Part shown: positions 1 through 7,670 of the stretch, one piece after another | How positions within the stretch are numbered: position 1 is the first letter of the stretch | Layout: every line of letters starts with the position of its first letter | Source: an uncultured Fidelibacterota bacterium | GTDB taxonomy: Bacteria; Fidelibacterota; Marinisomatia; SCGC-AAA003-L08; D37C17 | Reading direction: 5' to 3' | Length of the DNA: 17,577 bases | NCBI GenBank assembly: GCA_913049525.1 | Contig: CAJWYZ010000011.1 | Coordinates: 1 to 17,577 of the forward strand | Position numbers and translations under genes: made by a program | The notes under the pieces: model-generated | Database searches by the model: none | The model's input: only the letters and a program-made list of their open reading frames with translations | Told to the model about the DNA's origin: nothing

Positions 1-548
1 TGATCATACAGTTGAACATCTATGCTTTGATTTTTAATTTCAATTAAGGAATCTGAGATAGTCGGAGTGGTATTTATGGCATTGGTAATTGTTGATAATT
101 TAGTGGAATCGAACACAGCATCTTCGTCCCATATTTCATTTAAGGATATGAGCTGAATTTGTATTGAATCCTTCTGAATAAGAAAATTTGTATCTTCATC
201 AGCCAGTTTTGTAATTGAAGATAGTGAAATATTTACCTTAGAAATACTATCTGCACTGCATACTTCATGAGAATCTAAAACCTCTGGTAATAAACGAATC
301 AATGTTGAAACCGTCTCTCCATTCGATAAAATTCCAGAATACAATCTCGGACTCATACCCGTATGGAGAGACCCCTGAACAGTTTCTGAGGTTTCATCAT
401 TTATTTGAAAACTTTTCTTTTGGTATTCATAACCGCCGGCAGGATTATATACTATAGGATCAGACTGACAACTCAAAAAAAGGATTAATCCTCCTAAAAG
501 CAGAAAATTAATCTTTCTGCTATAGAAAGGAGGGATAAATATTTTCAT
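1..548 (-). CDS. Predicted lipoprotein, partial (3' end beyond left edge); possibly DUF4270-like
   Basis: The frame is open from an ATG at 548-546 to the window edge, giving 182 codons and no stop. The N-terminus has basic residues (SRK), a hydrophobic stretch (FLLLGGLILFL) and Cys27 in an LFLSC context. This reads as a lipoprotein signal peptide with a slightly atypical lipobox (Phe at -3). The mature part is Ser/Thr/Asn/Asp-rich, has no further membrane segment and looks beta-rich, as in secreted surface lipoproteins. Its ATG overlaps the TGA of the upstream GT5-N gene by four bases (ATGA), so the two are probably translationally coupled. In Bacteroidota, as I recall, an orphan GT5-N gene is commonly followed by a DUF4270 lipoprotein. 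Position and architecture suggest the same family here, but I see no diagnostic motif. Lipoprotein: fairly sure. Family: tentative. Confidence 0.72.
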   Translation of the reverse strand, partial: MKIFIPPFYSRKINFLLLGGLILFLSCQSDPIVYNPAGGYEYQKKSFQINDETSETVQGSLHTGMSPRLYSGILSNGETVSTLIRLLPEVLDSHEVCSADSISKVNISLSSITKLADEDTNFLIQKDSIQIQLISLNEIWDEDAVFDSTKLSTITNAINTTPTISDSLIEIKNQSIDVQLYD

Positions 549-1378
549 TTTAATTTCTTACAGGCTGATTCGATGGTGTTAGCAGTTTCTTTCCAGACTT
601 CACGATTTGATTTTTTAGGAATATCTATGATCATGGAATTATTAGATTCAAATGCATCAAATAATTTTTTTTGTTTCATCATCTTATCCATTAATTTGGA
701 TGATTCGTAATTCATTGCAATGGTTAAATCGGCATTTTCAATTGCACAGATATGGTTATCGATTAATTTTCCAGATTCTCCGGGAGTCAGACCTAGCATG
801 TCATAGGTTTTTTTTGAATATTTTCTGTAATCATTAACAGAGTGAATGATATAAACTGACTTCATATTTGAATAAAATTCTTCCTGTTTATATTGTTCCC
901 GCAATAAAATTGGAAGAAAAGATGTTTGCCAGTCATTGCAAATAAATACATCTGGCGCCCAAAATAATGAGGTTAATGTATCTATGGCCGACAAAGCAAA
1001 AAATGCAAATCTTTCATCTATATCACTAAAAATTCTACCATTTCTAGCTTTATAAATCAAATCGGGTAAAGACTTGTACAATGGATTATTCTCCATAAAA
1101 TAAACCTGTACACGAGTCTCCGGAATAAAACAGGATTTCATATTAATGATATGCTTTTCCTCATTAAACATAACCGGAATATCCTTGAGCCTAATAACTT
1201 CTCTCAGAATATATTTCCGCTCACTCACATACCCATATTTCGGTTGAGAAACACGGATATCTACATCCTCTTTATCATGTAGTTTACTTGTTATTTTTCT
1301 GGAGAATGTTGCCAGTTCATATGTTTCTGAAAATGGCGCAACTTCAGCTGATAAATAATATAATTTAAGTGGGGCCAT
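545..1378 (-). CDS. Orphan glycogen/starch synthase N-terminal (GT5) domain protein
   Basis: The protein has 277 residues and matches only the N-terminal Rossmann half of GT5 glycogen synthases, which are usually about 480 residues. It opens with the family-like LYYLSAEVAPF. Later segments QPKYGYVSER, VQVYFMEN, DERFAFFALSA and APDVFICNDWQTSFLPI follow the GT5-N pattern, the last corresponding to the usual PD-hcHdWqta block. The ADP-glucose-binding KxGGL motif that should follow APF is replaced by SETYELATF, and the C-terminal GT1 half that carries the catalytic glutamates is absent. It is therefore unlikely to polymerise glucan alone. Bacteroidota encode similar 270-residue 'glycogen/starch synthase' proteins next to a DUF4270 lipoprotein gene. 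The start is supported by AAGGAA four bases upstream. The upstream gene ends 23 bases away and the downstream lipoprotein overlaps it by ATGA. Family assignment is good; function is unknown. Confidence 0.85.
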   Translation of the reverse strand: MAPLKLYYLSAEVAPFSETYELATFSRKITSKLHDKEDVDIRVSQPKYGYVSERKYILREVIRLKDIPVMFNEEKHIINMKSCFIPETRVQVYFMENNPLYKSLPDLIYKARNGRIFSDIDERFAFFALSAIDTLTSLFWAPDVFICNDWQTSFLPILLREQYKQEEFYSNMKSVYIIHSVNDYRKYSKKTYDMLGLTPGESGKLIDNHICAIENADLTIAMNYESSKLMDKMMKQKKLFDAFESNNSMIIDIPKKSNREVWKETANTIESACKKLK

Positions 1379-1401
1379 GCAATTCCTTTTCTATAATATT
1401 A

Positions 1402-2313
1402 TTAATATTTTTTGAGGGTTTCTTGACTTCTTTTATAATATTCGCTATTTGGGTAAAACTCGAGTAAATTATTAAATTCTTTTTTAGCATTTTCAATCTG
1501 TCCAATATTTACGTAACATAATCCAAGTTTGAATTGAGCATCATCTCCTTTATTTGTTCCGGGAAACGTAAAAACTTTTTCAAATTCTTTTATGCTGCGA
1601 TTATATTCTTTCAACGAATAATATACCTCACCAATCCAATATTGGCAATTATCAGCTAATTCATGATTACTATCTGATTGGATGAGAAATTTGAATCCAT
1701 CCAAACTTAGATTCCATTCTCCGTTTTGATAGTTTGAAAGTGATTCGATGTACTTGGCCTGATATTCTTCATTTGTAATTTTAGGAATAACTCTGACTTT
1801 CTTACTCCCTGAAATTTCACTCACTTCTTTAAAGCTGGCTATTAGTGACGCAATTTCATTTTCAATCATCACTATATCATTTACTAATTCAAAGTATAGG
1901 CTATCTGTATAAAAAGTCCTATCCTCCAATATATGGATTTTATTCTGCATTTTAATGAGAGTATTTGCCATCTCTTTTTCAAAAGATCCGTCTTGAATTT
2001 GTTCTATTGCAGATTGAACCTCCCTTTCAAGATTTCTTCTAAATTCACGCACATTTTGATTATTATCATCATAAATATCCAGAACATTCGATTGATCATT
2101 AATCATATTTTGATAATTAACTAATTCCCTTTCAATGAAAGATATTTTTTTACCTTGTTCATTTATTATTGATTTGAGGGTTTCAACATCTGTATGATTC
2201 CCACTGTCAGCACTATCTAACGAATCGTTTGGACGAGTGCCCGAACATCCAATTAGCAACATTAAAATGACGGTATTTATAAATGTCCATTTATTACCTG
2301 AAAAGGCGACCAT
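1402..2313 (-). CDS. Lipoprotein with coiled coil and C-terminal TPR repeats (CpoB/YbgF-like)
   Basis: The protein has 303 residues. Residues 11-23 (FINTVILMLLIGC) form a lipoprotein signal with lipobox L20-I21-G22-C23. Residues about 43-165 are charged, helical and probably coiled-coil. Residues about 183-303 hold roughly three TPR-like helical pairs: NYQNGEWNLSLDGF, CQYWIGEVYYSLKEYNRSIKEF and AQFKLGLCYVNIGQIENAKKEF. Lipoprotein or signal peptide plus coiled coil plus TPR is the architecture of CpoB/YbgF, the periplasmic TPR protein that links peptidoglycan synthesis to outer-membrane constriction. It also resembles BamD-type TPR lipoproteins. There is no tolA, tolB or pal nearby; the gene instead follows rodA, which hints at a role in envelope growth. 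AAGGAA lies seven bases before the ATG and supports the start. The gap to rodA is 93 bases, so a separate promoter is possible. Confidence 0.82.
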   Translation of the reverse strand: MVAFSGNKWTFINTVILMLLIGCSGTRPNDSLDSADSGNHTDVETLKSIINEQGKKISFIERELVNYQNMINDQSNVLDIYDDNNQNVREFRRNLEREVQSAIEQIQDGSFEKEMANTLIKMQNKIHILEDRTFYTDSLYFELVNDIVMIENEIASLIASFKEVSEISGSKKVRVIPKITNEEYQAKYIESLSNYQNGEWNLSLDGFKFLIQSDSNHELADNCQYWIGEVYYSLKEYNRSIKEFEKVFTFPGTNKGDDAQFKLGLCYVNIGQIENAKKEFNNLLEFYPNSEYYKRSQETLKKY

Positions 2314-2406
2314 ATTTGGATTCCTTGATTTTCTATATATTTTAATTAAACAAAAGGGGTTAAATTTACATTACTAAAAGTAATCATGCCAATTTCTAAA
2401 ATGGTC
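2314..2406 (-). other. 93-base spacer between rodA and the TPR lipoprotein gene
   Basis: This is the longest gap inside the left gene run. On the minus strand it starts with a small inverted repeat, ATTAC-N5-GTAAT (2370-2384), without a clean U-tract. It ends in AT-rich sequence with a TATATA element and then AAGGAA before the ATG. It may hold a weak internal promoter or an mRNA-processing site. The stem is too short to call a terminator. Confidence 0.3.
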
Positions 2407-3663
2407 CTAGATATGATGATTAACAATATTTGTTGATAGCGCTAATATTAACATGCAAGATAATAAAAATGACCCCCCATAACTGAGAAATGGTGCTGGT
2501 AAACCTGTAACCGGAAGCAAGCCCACTGTCATTCCCATATTTACTATCAGATGAATGAATAGAATACTGGCAAATCCAATTAGGGTCAAACTTGAGAATT
2601 TATTTGAAATTATTCCTGCATAAACAATCATCCAATATAGCATTGTAAAAAAAACTCCTAAAATCACTGCAATACCTAATAAGCCCATTTCCTCCCCTAT
2701 TACTGAGACTATAAAATCTGTATCCCTAACTGGCAAATACCGAAGCTGGGTTTGGGTGCCCTTGCCGATTCCTTTTCCCCAAATTCCTCCGGACCCAATT
2801 GCAATTATGGATTGAATAACCTGATACCCTGCTCCATGTGGATCGCGCATTGGATTGAGTAATGTTAAAATGCGTTCTTTCTGATGTGAGTATAAAAAAT
2901 TATTCCAAATAAAAGGAGATAGTATTCCGCAACCAATATTTGTAATAAATTGGGGTACCCCCATTGTTATTTTTGGCTGATTAAAATAAATTACCATTAC
3001 CAATACACCCATCCAAATTGAAAAAATATAAATATTAAAAGCTGAAATAATACTTATGATTGGCGCAATTACAGAAAAAAGGTAATATGACCTTATACCA
3101 GACCAGTATAACATTGGTAATGCAATAAATCCATATACTATTGCAGTTCCAAAATCTGGCTGTTTAAAAACTATTAATGCAGGCACTAAAGCCATAAACA
3201 GTATCAATAATAATAATTTGATTTCATTCATATTGCCTTTTTGATCAGCAAGAACTCTGGCAATAACAAATACCAATAATAATTTTCCAACTTCAGAAGG
3301 CTGAAAAGAAAATGGACCAACTATCACCCACCTTTGGGATCCTCCTATCACTGGCATGATATAGGTGATTGCAATAAAAATAATTAGAATACCATAGAAG
3401 TGAAAAGCATACTCTTGAAAATATTGAATACGTATCCATTGCGCCAAAACAAAAACAAAACTTCCAAGCCCAAACCAGACAATCTGTTTTGTAAATGTGG
3501 ATGAAAAAAAAGATGAATTTACGCTGGTATACTTAAGCGTAATCAAACTGATACACATAAGAATTAATACAGGAAATAATATCCCCCAACGGAAAACTAT
3601 TTTATCTGGAACCTGGAATATTTTACTAAGAATATTATTATAAACTAATGTTTTTCTGAGCAT
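2407..3663 (-). CDS. rodA: Rod shape-determining SEDS glycosyltransferase RodA
   Basis: RodA is the multi-pass membrane enzyme that polymerises lipid II into glycan strands, working with PBP2 in the elongasome. From the start chosen here the protein has 418 residues. Transmembrane helices begin near residue 26 (RWGILFPVLILMCIS). SEDS hallmarks are FQPSEVGK (about 120-127), NPMRDPHGAGYQ (the Asp at about 274 is the likely catalytic acid in the large extracellular loop), GSGGIWGKGIGKGTQ, and the C-terminal signature GLPAPFLSYGGS (about 387-398). An in-frame ATG at 3717 would add 18 residues but overlap mrdA by 80 bases. I prefer the ATG at 3663 (MLRKTL), which overlaps by 26. Neither has a clear Shine-Dalgarno, so translation probably depends on coupling to mrdA. 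RodA rather than FtsW is supported by the mre/mrdA neighbours. Confidence 0.95.
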   Translation of the reverse strand: MLRKTLVYNNILSKIFQVPDKIVFRWGILFPVLILMCISLITLKYTSVNSSFFSSTFTKQIVWFGLGSFVFVLAQWIRIQYFQEYAFHFYGILIIFIAITYIMPVIGGSQRWVIVGPFSFQPSEVGKLLLVFVIARVLADQKGNMNEIKLLLLILFMALVPALIVFKQPDFGTAIVYGFIALPMLYWSGIRSYYLFSVIAPIISIISAFNIYIFSIWMGVLVMVIYFNQPKITMGVPQFITNIGCGILSPFIWNNFLYSHQKERILTLLNPMRDPHGAGYQVIQSIIAIGSGGIWGKGIGKGTQTQLRYLPVRDTDFIVSVIGEEMGLLGIAVILGVFFTMLYWMIVYAGIISNKFSSLTLIGFASILFIHLIVNMGMTVGLLPVTGLPAPFLSYGGSFLLSCMLILALSTNIVNHHI

Positions 3664-5362
3664 ATTTAAAAATTTTATGTGAAATAATTGCAGCTTCAAC
3701 CGATCCCTTACCACCATGTTCTACCAAGACTGCTAAAGATAAAATTGGAATATTATCCTTTACCAAATAACCTGCAAACCAAGAATGGTCTTCACCATGA
3801 GGATTCTGTGCGGTACCTGTTTTACCATGCACTTCACTTCCAATTACTTTTGCAGCTTTACCGGTTCCTTCTTTATGATTTACAACATCCCAAGTTGATT
3901 GTTGTAAAAAATCCCAAGTAAGAGGTTTTAGAGATACCGAAATTTTTTCAGCCGGACTATCTAACAATAAATGGGGTGTTTTAGTATTTCCTCTTGTTGC
4001 AATTATATTCATCATTTGGGCTACCTGAACAGGAGTCACCAATACATCACCTTGACCTATAACAAATGTGAGTAAATTCCCTGTAGCCCAGCCCCATTTT
4101 CCATATTTTCTATTCATATAGGATCTTCCGGGTACTAAACCTCTTTTTTCACCCAAAAGGTCAATTCCTGAGGAAACCCCAAACTTAAATTTTTCTGCCA
4201 TCCCTGTCCAATTTTTATAGGACAGTTTTTGAATCAATTGATAAAAATATATATTACATGATTGATAAATGGCTTCATCCATATTGACAGTGCCATGACC
4301 AGCATCATTCCAACAATGGAAATCTCTATCACCCAGAGTATATACTCCATTACAGTTAACTGTCCAATTTTTATCAACAACCCCATCTTCCTTTGCAAGT
4401 GCCGCTGCCAATAGTTTAAAGGTGCTTCCTGGGGGATAAAGCCCCTGAATTCCCCTATTAATGAGAGGTTTCTCAGGGTCTGAGTTCCATCCTTCCCAGA
4501 GCTCAATGGGAACGGGACCTGCAAAAGAATTCAGGTCATAATCCGGAGCTGATACGAAAGCTAATACCTCTCCAGATGTTGGCATCATGCAAATTGCAGC
4601 ACCTTTTTTACCGGAAAACAAATCTTCAATAAGTGATTGAAGTTTACTATCAATTGATAGATGTAATGCTTTTCCCGGGACTGGTTGCTGGCCGGGATTA
4701 TCCTGATAAACACCATGATCAATTCCATAAATATCCACCAGACGGAATTCTGTACCATCGTTTCCACGGAGAATTGATTCATAAATTCGTTCGATTCCAC
4801 TAAACCCAAAAACATCTCCTAACTTATATTCTAATCCTTGATTGGGTATGGAAGCTGTCATATCCATTACCACTCTTAAATATCCCAAAACATGAGTAAG
4901 CTTTGCTTTATCTGGGTAAGTTCTTGCTGGAAATTCAGAAAAAATTGTCCCAGGAAGAGATAATTTGTTTTCTTCAAGATGGGAACGTGTTTCAAAATCA
5001 ATATGCCGCTTTATGGGGACAGGACGGAATCGATGAAATGATTCTTTACCTCTTGTAATTTTTTCCTGCAACTCACTTGATGATACGCCTGTTTGTTTGG
5101 AAACCATCTGGTAATCAAATTGGCTGGTTACATCAAAGGGGATTACTGCTAAATCATATATTTGCCGGTTATCAACAATGGGGATACCATTTCTATCATA
5201 AATAATACCACGGGGGGCATGAATTGAAATTTTTCTAACACTGTTATTACCTGCCTTCTCCTCATATTTTGAATGCTGATATATTTGAAGATGATAAAAT
5301 CGGAAAAATAATATAGTGAAAATTCCTGCTAATACTAATTGCACTTTTTTAAATTTTGGCAT
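3638..5362 (-). CDS. mrdA: Penicillin-binding protein 2, elongasome peptidoglycan transpeptidase
   Basis: This is a class B PBP that cross-links new peptidoglycan made by RodA along the lateral wall. The 574 residues are close to the usual 600-630. A single N-terminal membrane anchor lies at about 8-21, followed by a pedestal domain that opens with HAPRGIIYDRNG (48-59). The transpeptidase domain has all three catalytic motifs: S313-T-F-K316 (nucleophile Ser313 in PGSTFK), S368-C-N370, and K514-T-G516 followed by TAQNPHGEDHSWFAGY. The W-N-DAGHGTVN segment around 351-360 is typical of PBP2. The gene lies 12 bases after mreD and its 3' end overlaps the start of rodA, matching the conserved mreBCD-mrdA-rodA order. 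The Shine-Dalgarno is poor. Assignment as PBP2 rather than FtsI rests on both sequence and context. Confidence 0.96.
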   Translation of the reverse strand: MPKFKKVQLVLAGIFTILFFRFYHLQIYQHSKYEEKAGNNSVRKISIHAPRGIIYDRNGIPIVDNRQIYDLAVIPFDVTSQFDYQMVSKQTGVSSSELQEKITRGKESFHRFRPVPIKRHIDFETRSHLEENKLSLPGTIFSEFPARTYPDKAKLTHVLGYLRVVMDMTASIPNQGLEYKLGDVFGFSGIERIYESILRGNDGTEFRLVDIYGIDHGVYQDNPGQQPVPGKALHLSIDSKLQSLIEDLFSGKKGAAICMMPTSGEVLAFVSAPDYDLNSFAGPVPIELWEGWNSDPEKPLINRGIQGLYPPGSTFKLLAAALAKEDGVVDKNWTVNCNGVYTLGDRDFHCWNDAGHGTVNMDEAIYQSCNIYFYQLIQKLSYKNWTGMAEKFKFGVSSGIDLLGEKRGLVPGRSYMNRKYGKWGWATGNLLTFVIGQGDVLVTPVQVAQMMNIIATRGNTKTPHLLLDSPAEKISVSLKPLTWDFLQQSTWDVVNHKEGTGKAAKVIGSEVHGKTGTAQNPHGEDHSWFAGYLVKDNIPILSLAVLVEHGGKGSVEAAIISHKIFKYAQKNISL

Positions 5363-5374
5363 GAAGATTACTTC

Positions 5375-5866
5375 TTATTTTAATGTGATTTCATTATTAA
5401 AAAAGGACTTGTCAATCACAAATAAAATGGCAAAACTCACAAGAGAATGAATTAAAACTACTTGAATATAAATAGATGAAGAAATTGGGACTCCACTGAA
5501 TTTTATAAAATAATAAATGAGAAAATGAAGGTTATACAATAGAAAAATAAAAAACATCCTTATATTCCCAGACCATACATTCCGATACAGGGCTAACGTT
5601 CCTAACCCAAACCCAATTGCGGATTTTGTAAATGCCATTGCTCCCATTAATTCAACCTGGGTAATGAAATCTTGTGAAATGCCTATGAAAAAGCCAAGGA
5701 TAATAACATAGAATCTACCGTAATAAAATCCAATATAAGTGAGGAAAATAATGAGAATGTCAGGAACGATTACCAGATTGTAAAAATTGAAAGCAGGAAT
5801 AAATATCTGTATACACATGACAATTATTGTCAGAATAATTATCTGAATAGCAATTTTGTTATTCAT
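5375..5866 (-). CDS. mreD: Rod shape-determining membrane protein MreD
   Basis: The protein has 163 residues and is almost entirely hydrophobic, with about five predicted membrane segments. Examples are residues about 6-26 (AIQIIILTIIVMCIQIFIPAF), 32-50, 52-66, 101-118 and 133-150. MreD is a small integral membrane protein that works with MreC in the elongasome; its sequence is poorly conserved, so the assignment leans on size, topology and position. The segment VPDILIIFLTYIGFYYGRFYVIILGFFIGISQDF is characteristic: a P-D near the second helix and a G-F-x-G-x-x-x-D segment. Its ATG overlaps the TGA of mreC by four bases, and mrdA starts 12 bases downstream. Confidence 0.9.
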   Translation of the reverse strand: MNNKIAIQIIILTIIVMCIQIFIPAFNFYNLVIVPDILIIFLTYIGFYYGRFYVIILGFFIGISQDFITQVELMGAMAFTKSAIGFGLGTLALYRNVWSGNIRMFFIFLLYNLHFLIYYFIKFSGVPISSSIYIQVVLIHSLVSFAILFVIDKSFFNNEITLK

Positions 5867-6639
5867 AAAATTACAAAAACATAATCTAAATTTTCAAGGG
5901 ATCCAACGAGTTCAACAACAATATGCTGGAAAGGATTATTTTCATCTCGCTTTATTGAAACCACGCGAGCAACGGGAATATTGGGTGGATAAATTTCTGA
6001 AATACCAGATGTATACGCAATTTCACCTTCAGTTAATGGCATGCTCTTCCGTACCCCCTCTAATAACCCATATTTTCCATGAGTGGGAATAAAGAGACCC
6101 AAAGCACGGTCTTGGCCAATTCGAATGGATACCCTAAAATTTTTATCGGTAATGAGTTGAGTTAAGGCCGCATGGTCTCCCACTTGAATCGTTTTACCAA
6201 GCAAACCATTTTCGTCCATAACCGTTAGATTTTCAACAATACTATCTTTTGCACCAACATCAATGGTAATTGAATTTGTGGGAAGTCCAAAATTATGATT
6301 AACTACATTTGCTGTTATGAAATGAAGCGGTTGGTTTATGGTGAAATTTAACATTTCTTTTAGGCGAACATTTTCCTGATGATAACTTTCCAATTCAGAA
6401 TTCATAAGAGTAAATTGAATGAGCTGTTCTTTAAGCAATTTATTTTTTTCCCGTATTATGAAAACTTCTTTATACCAAATAACCGGGTAAGCAATAGTAT
6501 TTGCTAATTGAGAAAGTTGAAACTTTAACTGACGTATTTGAGGGGAGGTTCGAGTAAAAAGAAGTGAAACTGAAAGGAATAATGTCAGTAAAAGAGTCAG
6601 AACATCTTTATTGATGAAAGGGACTCTGGGGCGCGGCAT
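5863..6639 (-). CDS. mreC: Rod shape-determining protein MreC
   Basis: MreC is a periplasmic scaffold anchored in the inner membrane that binds PBP2 and links the cytoplasmic MreB filament to wall synthesis. The 258 residues fit the family. There is a short basic N-terminus, one membrane helix at about 13-28 (VLTLLLTLFLSVSLLF), and a coiled coil at about 60-97 (NKLLKEQLIQF...ENVRLKEML). The beta-barrel domain pair runs from about 103 to the end and includes NSITIDVGAKDSI, DENGLLGKTIQVG and the late ARVVSIKRDENNPFQHIVVEL. The start ATG shares its first base region with the mreB stop (TGATG), and the stop overlaps the mreD start (ATGA). No Shine-Dalgarno is evident, so coupled translation is expected. 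Confidence 0.95.
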   Translation of the reverse strand: MPRPRVPFINKDVLTLLLTLFLSVSLLFTRTSPQIRQLKFQLSQLANTIAYPVIWYKEVFIIREKNKLLKEQLIQFTLMNSELESYHQENVRLKEMLNFTINQPLHFITANVVNHNFGLPTNSITIDVGAKDSIVENLTVMDENGLLGKTIQVGDHAALTQLITDKNFRVSIRIGQDRALGLFIPTHGKYGLLEGVRKSMPLTEGEIAYTSGISEIYPPNIPVARVVSIKRDENNPFQHIVVELVGSLENLDYVFVIL

Positions 6640-7658
6640 CAGGGTTGGATGAGAACATCTCTATATTTTTTCAGGTTTTCTAAAACAATCCCCGTTCCCT
6701 TAACCACTGACAACAGGGGGTCTTCAGACACATTCACCGGCAGATTTGTTTTGTTCCGAATATGTAAATCCAGGTCCTTAAGAAGCGCACCTCCACCAGT
6801 GAGAATAATTCCAAAATCAATAATATCTGAAGAATGCTCCGGAGGAGTTTTGTCTAATGCATTTTTAATAGCCGATGTAATCTGAAAAACTGTTTCCGCT
6901 AAAGCCTGGCGAATTTCATCCGAAGATACTTCCATTGTTTTTGGAATTCCCGTTATCAAATCCTGACCCTTAACCGCAATAATGGCACCACTACTTCGAA
7001 CAGCAGAGCCAACGGTACATTTTATATTTTCAGCTGTTCGTTCACCAATTCCTAATTTATGCTGTTCTTTAAACCAATCAACAATTGCTTTGGTTTGCTC
7101 ATCACCAGCAATTCTGATGGTCTCAATGGTGCCAATTCCATTTAATGAAATTACTGCAATTTCTGTAGTACCGCCACCCACATCAACAATCATATTCCCT
7201 ACGGGCTTACTTACATCAATACCAATTCCAATCGCAGCAGCCATGGGTTCTTCAATTAAATAAACTTCACTGGCATTTGCATGTTCTGCCGATTCTTTAA
7301 CTGAGCGCTGTTCCACATCAGTCACACCTGATGGAATACAAATTACAATGCGAGGCCGTGCTATTCTGCTTAGTTTTATTTTACGGATAAAACCAAGAAT
7401 CATGGCATCCGTCATTTTATAATCTGCTACCACACCATCTTTCAAAGGTCGAACCGTTTCAATTCCACTATGAGTTCTGCCTACCATTTCTTTGGCTTCG
7501 TTTCCTACAGCCATTATTTCACCACTAACCACATTTCGGGCAACAATGGATGGCTCATTTAAAATGATGCCCTGTCCTTTGATCCAAATAAGCGTATTTG
7601 CTGTGCCCAAATCAATGGCGATATCACCCGTTACTATATTTTTAAAATTGCCTAACAT
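6639..7658 (-). CDS. mreB: Rod shape-determining actin homologue MreB
   Basis: MreB forms membrane-bound actin-like filaments that steer the elongasome. The 339 residues match the usual length of about 335-350. Actin-fold motifs are visible: phosphate-1 loop IAIDLGTANT (13-22), the EEPMAAAIG segment (136-144), phosphate-2 loop DVGGGTTEIAV (159-169) and adenosine motif ILTGGGALL (285-293). The region after IAGDEQTKAIVDWFKEQHKL leads into IGERTAENIK, as in MreB. The ATG is preceded by TAGGA seven bases upstream, a Shine-Dalgarno built into the stop codon of purH. The gap to purH is nine bases, so the two are surely co-transcribed. Confidence 0.98.
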   Translation of the reverse strand: MLGNFKNIVTGDIAIDLGTANTLIWIKGQGIILNEPSIVARNVVSGEIMAVGNEAKEMVGRTHSGIETVRPLKDGVVADYKMTDAMILGFIRKIKLSRIARPRIVICIPSGVTDVEQRSVKESAEHANASEVYLIEEPMAAAIGIGIDVSKPVGNMIVDVGGGTTEIAVISLNGIGTIETIRIAGDEQTKAIVDWFKEQHKLGIGERTAENIKCTVGSAVRSSGAIIAVKGQDLITGIPKTMEVSSDEIRQALAETVFQITSAIKNALDKTPPEHSSDIIDFGIILTGGGALLKDLDLHIRNKTNLPVNVSEDPLLSVVKGTGIVLENLKKYRDVLIQP

Positions 7659-7665
7659 AAATTTA

Positions 7666-7670
7666 TCCTA
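7666..7670 (-). promoter_or_regulatory. mreB ribosome binding site overlapping the purH stop codon
   Basis: On the minus strand TAGGA lies seven bases before the mreB ATG. Its first three bases are the purH stop codon. Ribosomes terminating on purH would cover the mreB initiation region, so expression of the wall cytoskeleton may be coupled to purH translation. Confidence 0.55.

Noticed and set aside
545..1378. Annotating this gene as functional glycogen synthase (glgA)
   Set aside because: Only the N-terminal half is present and the KxGGL nucleotide-sugar motif is missing.
2370..2384. ATTAC-N5-GTAAT hairpin after rodA as a terminator
   Set aside because: The stem is only five mostly A/T pairs and there is no U-run right after it on the minus strand, so it is kept as a note in the spacer only.
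6649..7263. Plus-strand open frames opposite mreB
   Set aside because: They lie wholly within the clearly coding mreB gene, have no family features and are mirror-frame shadows.
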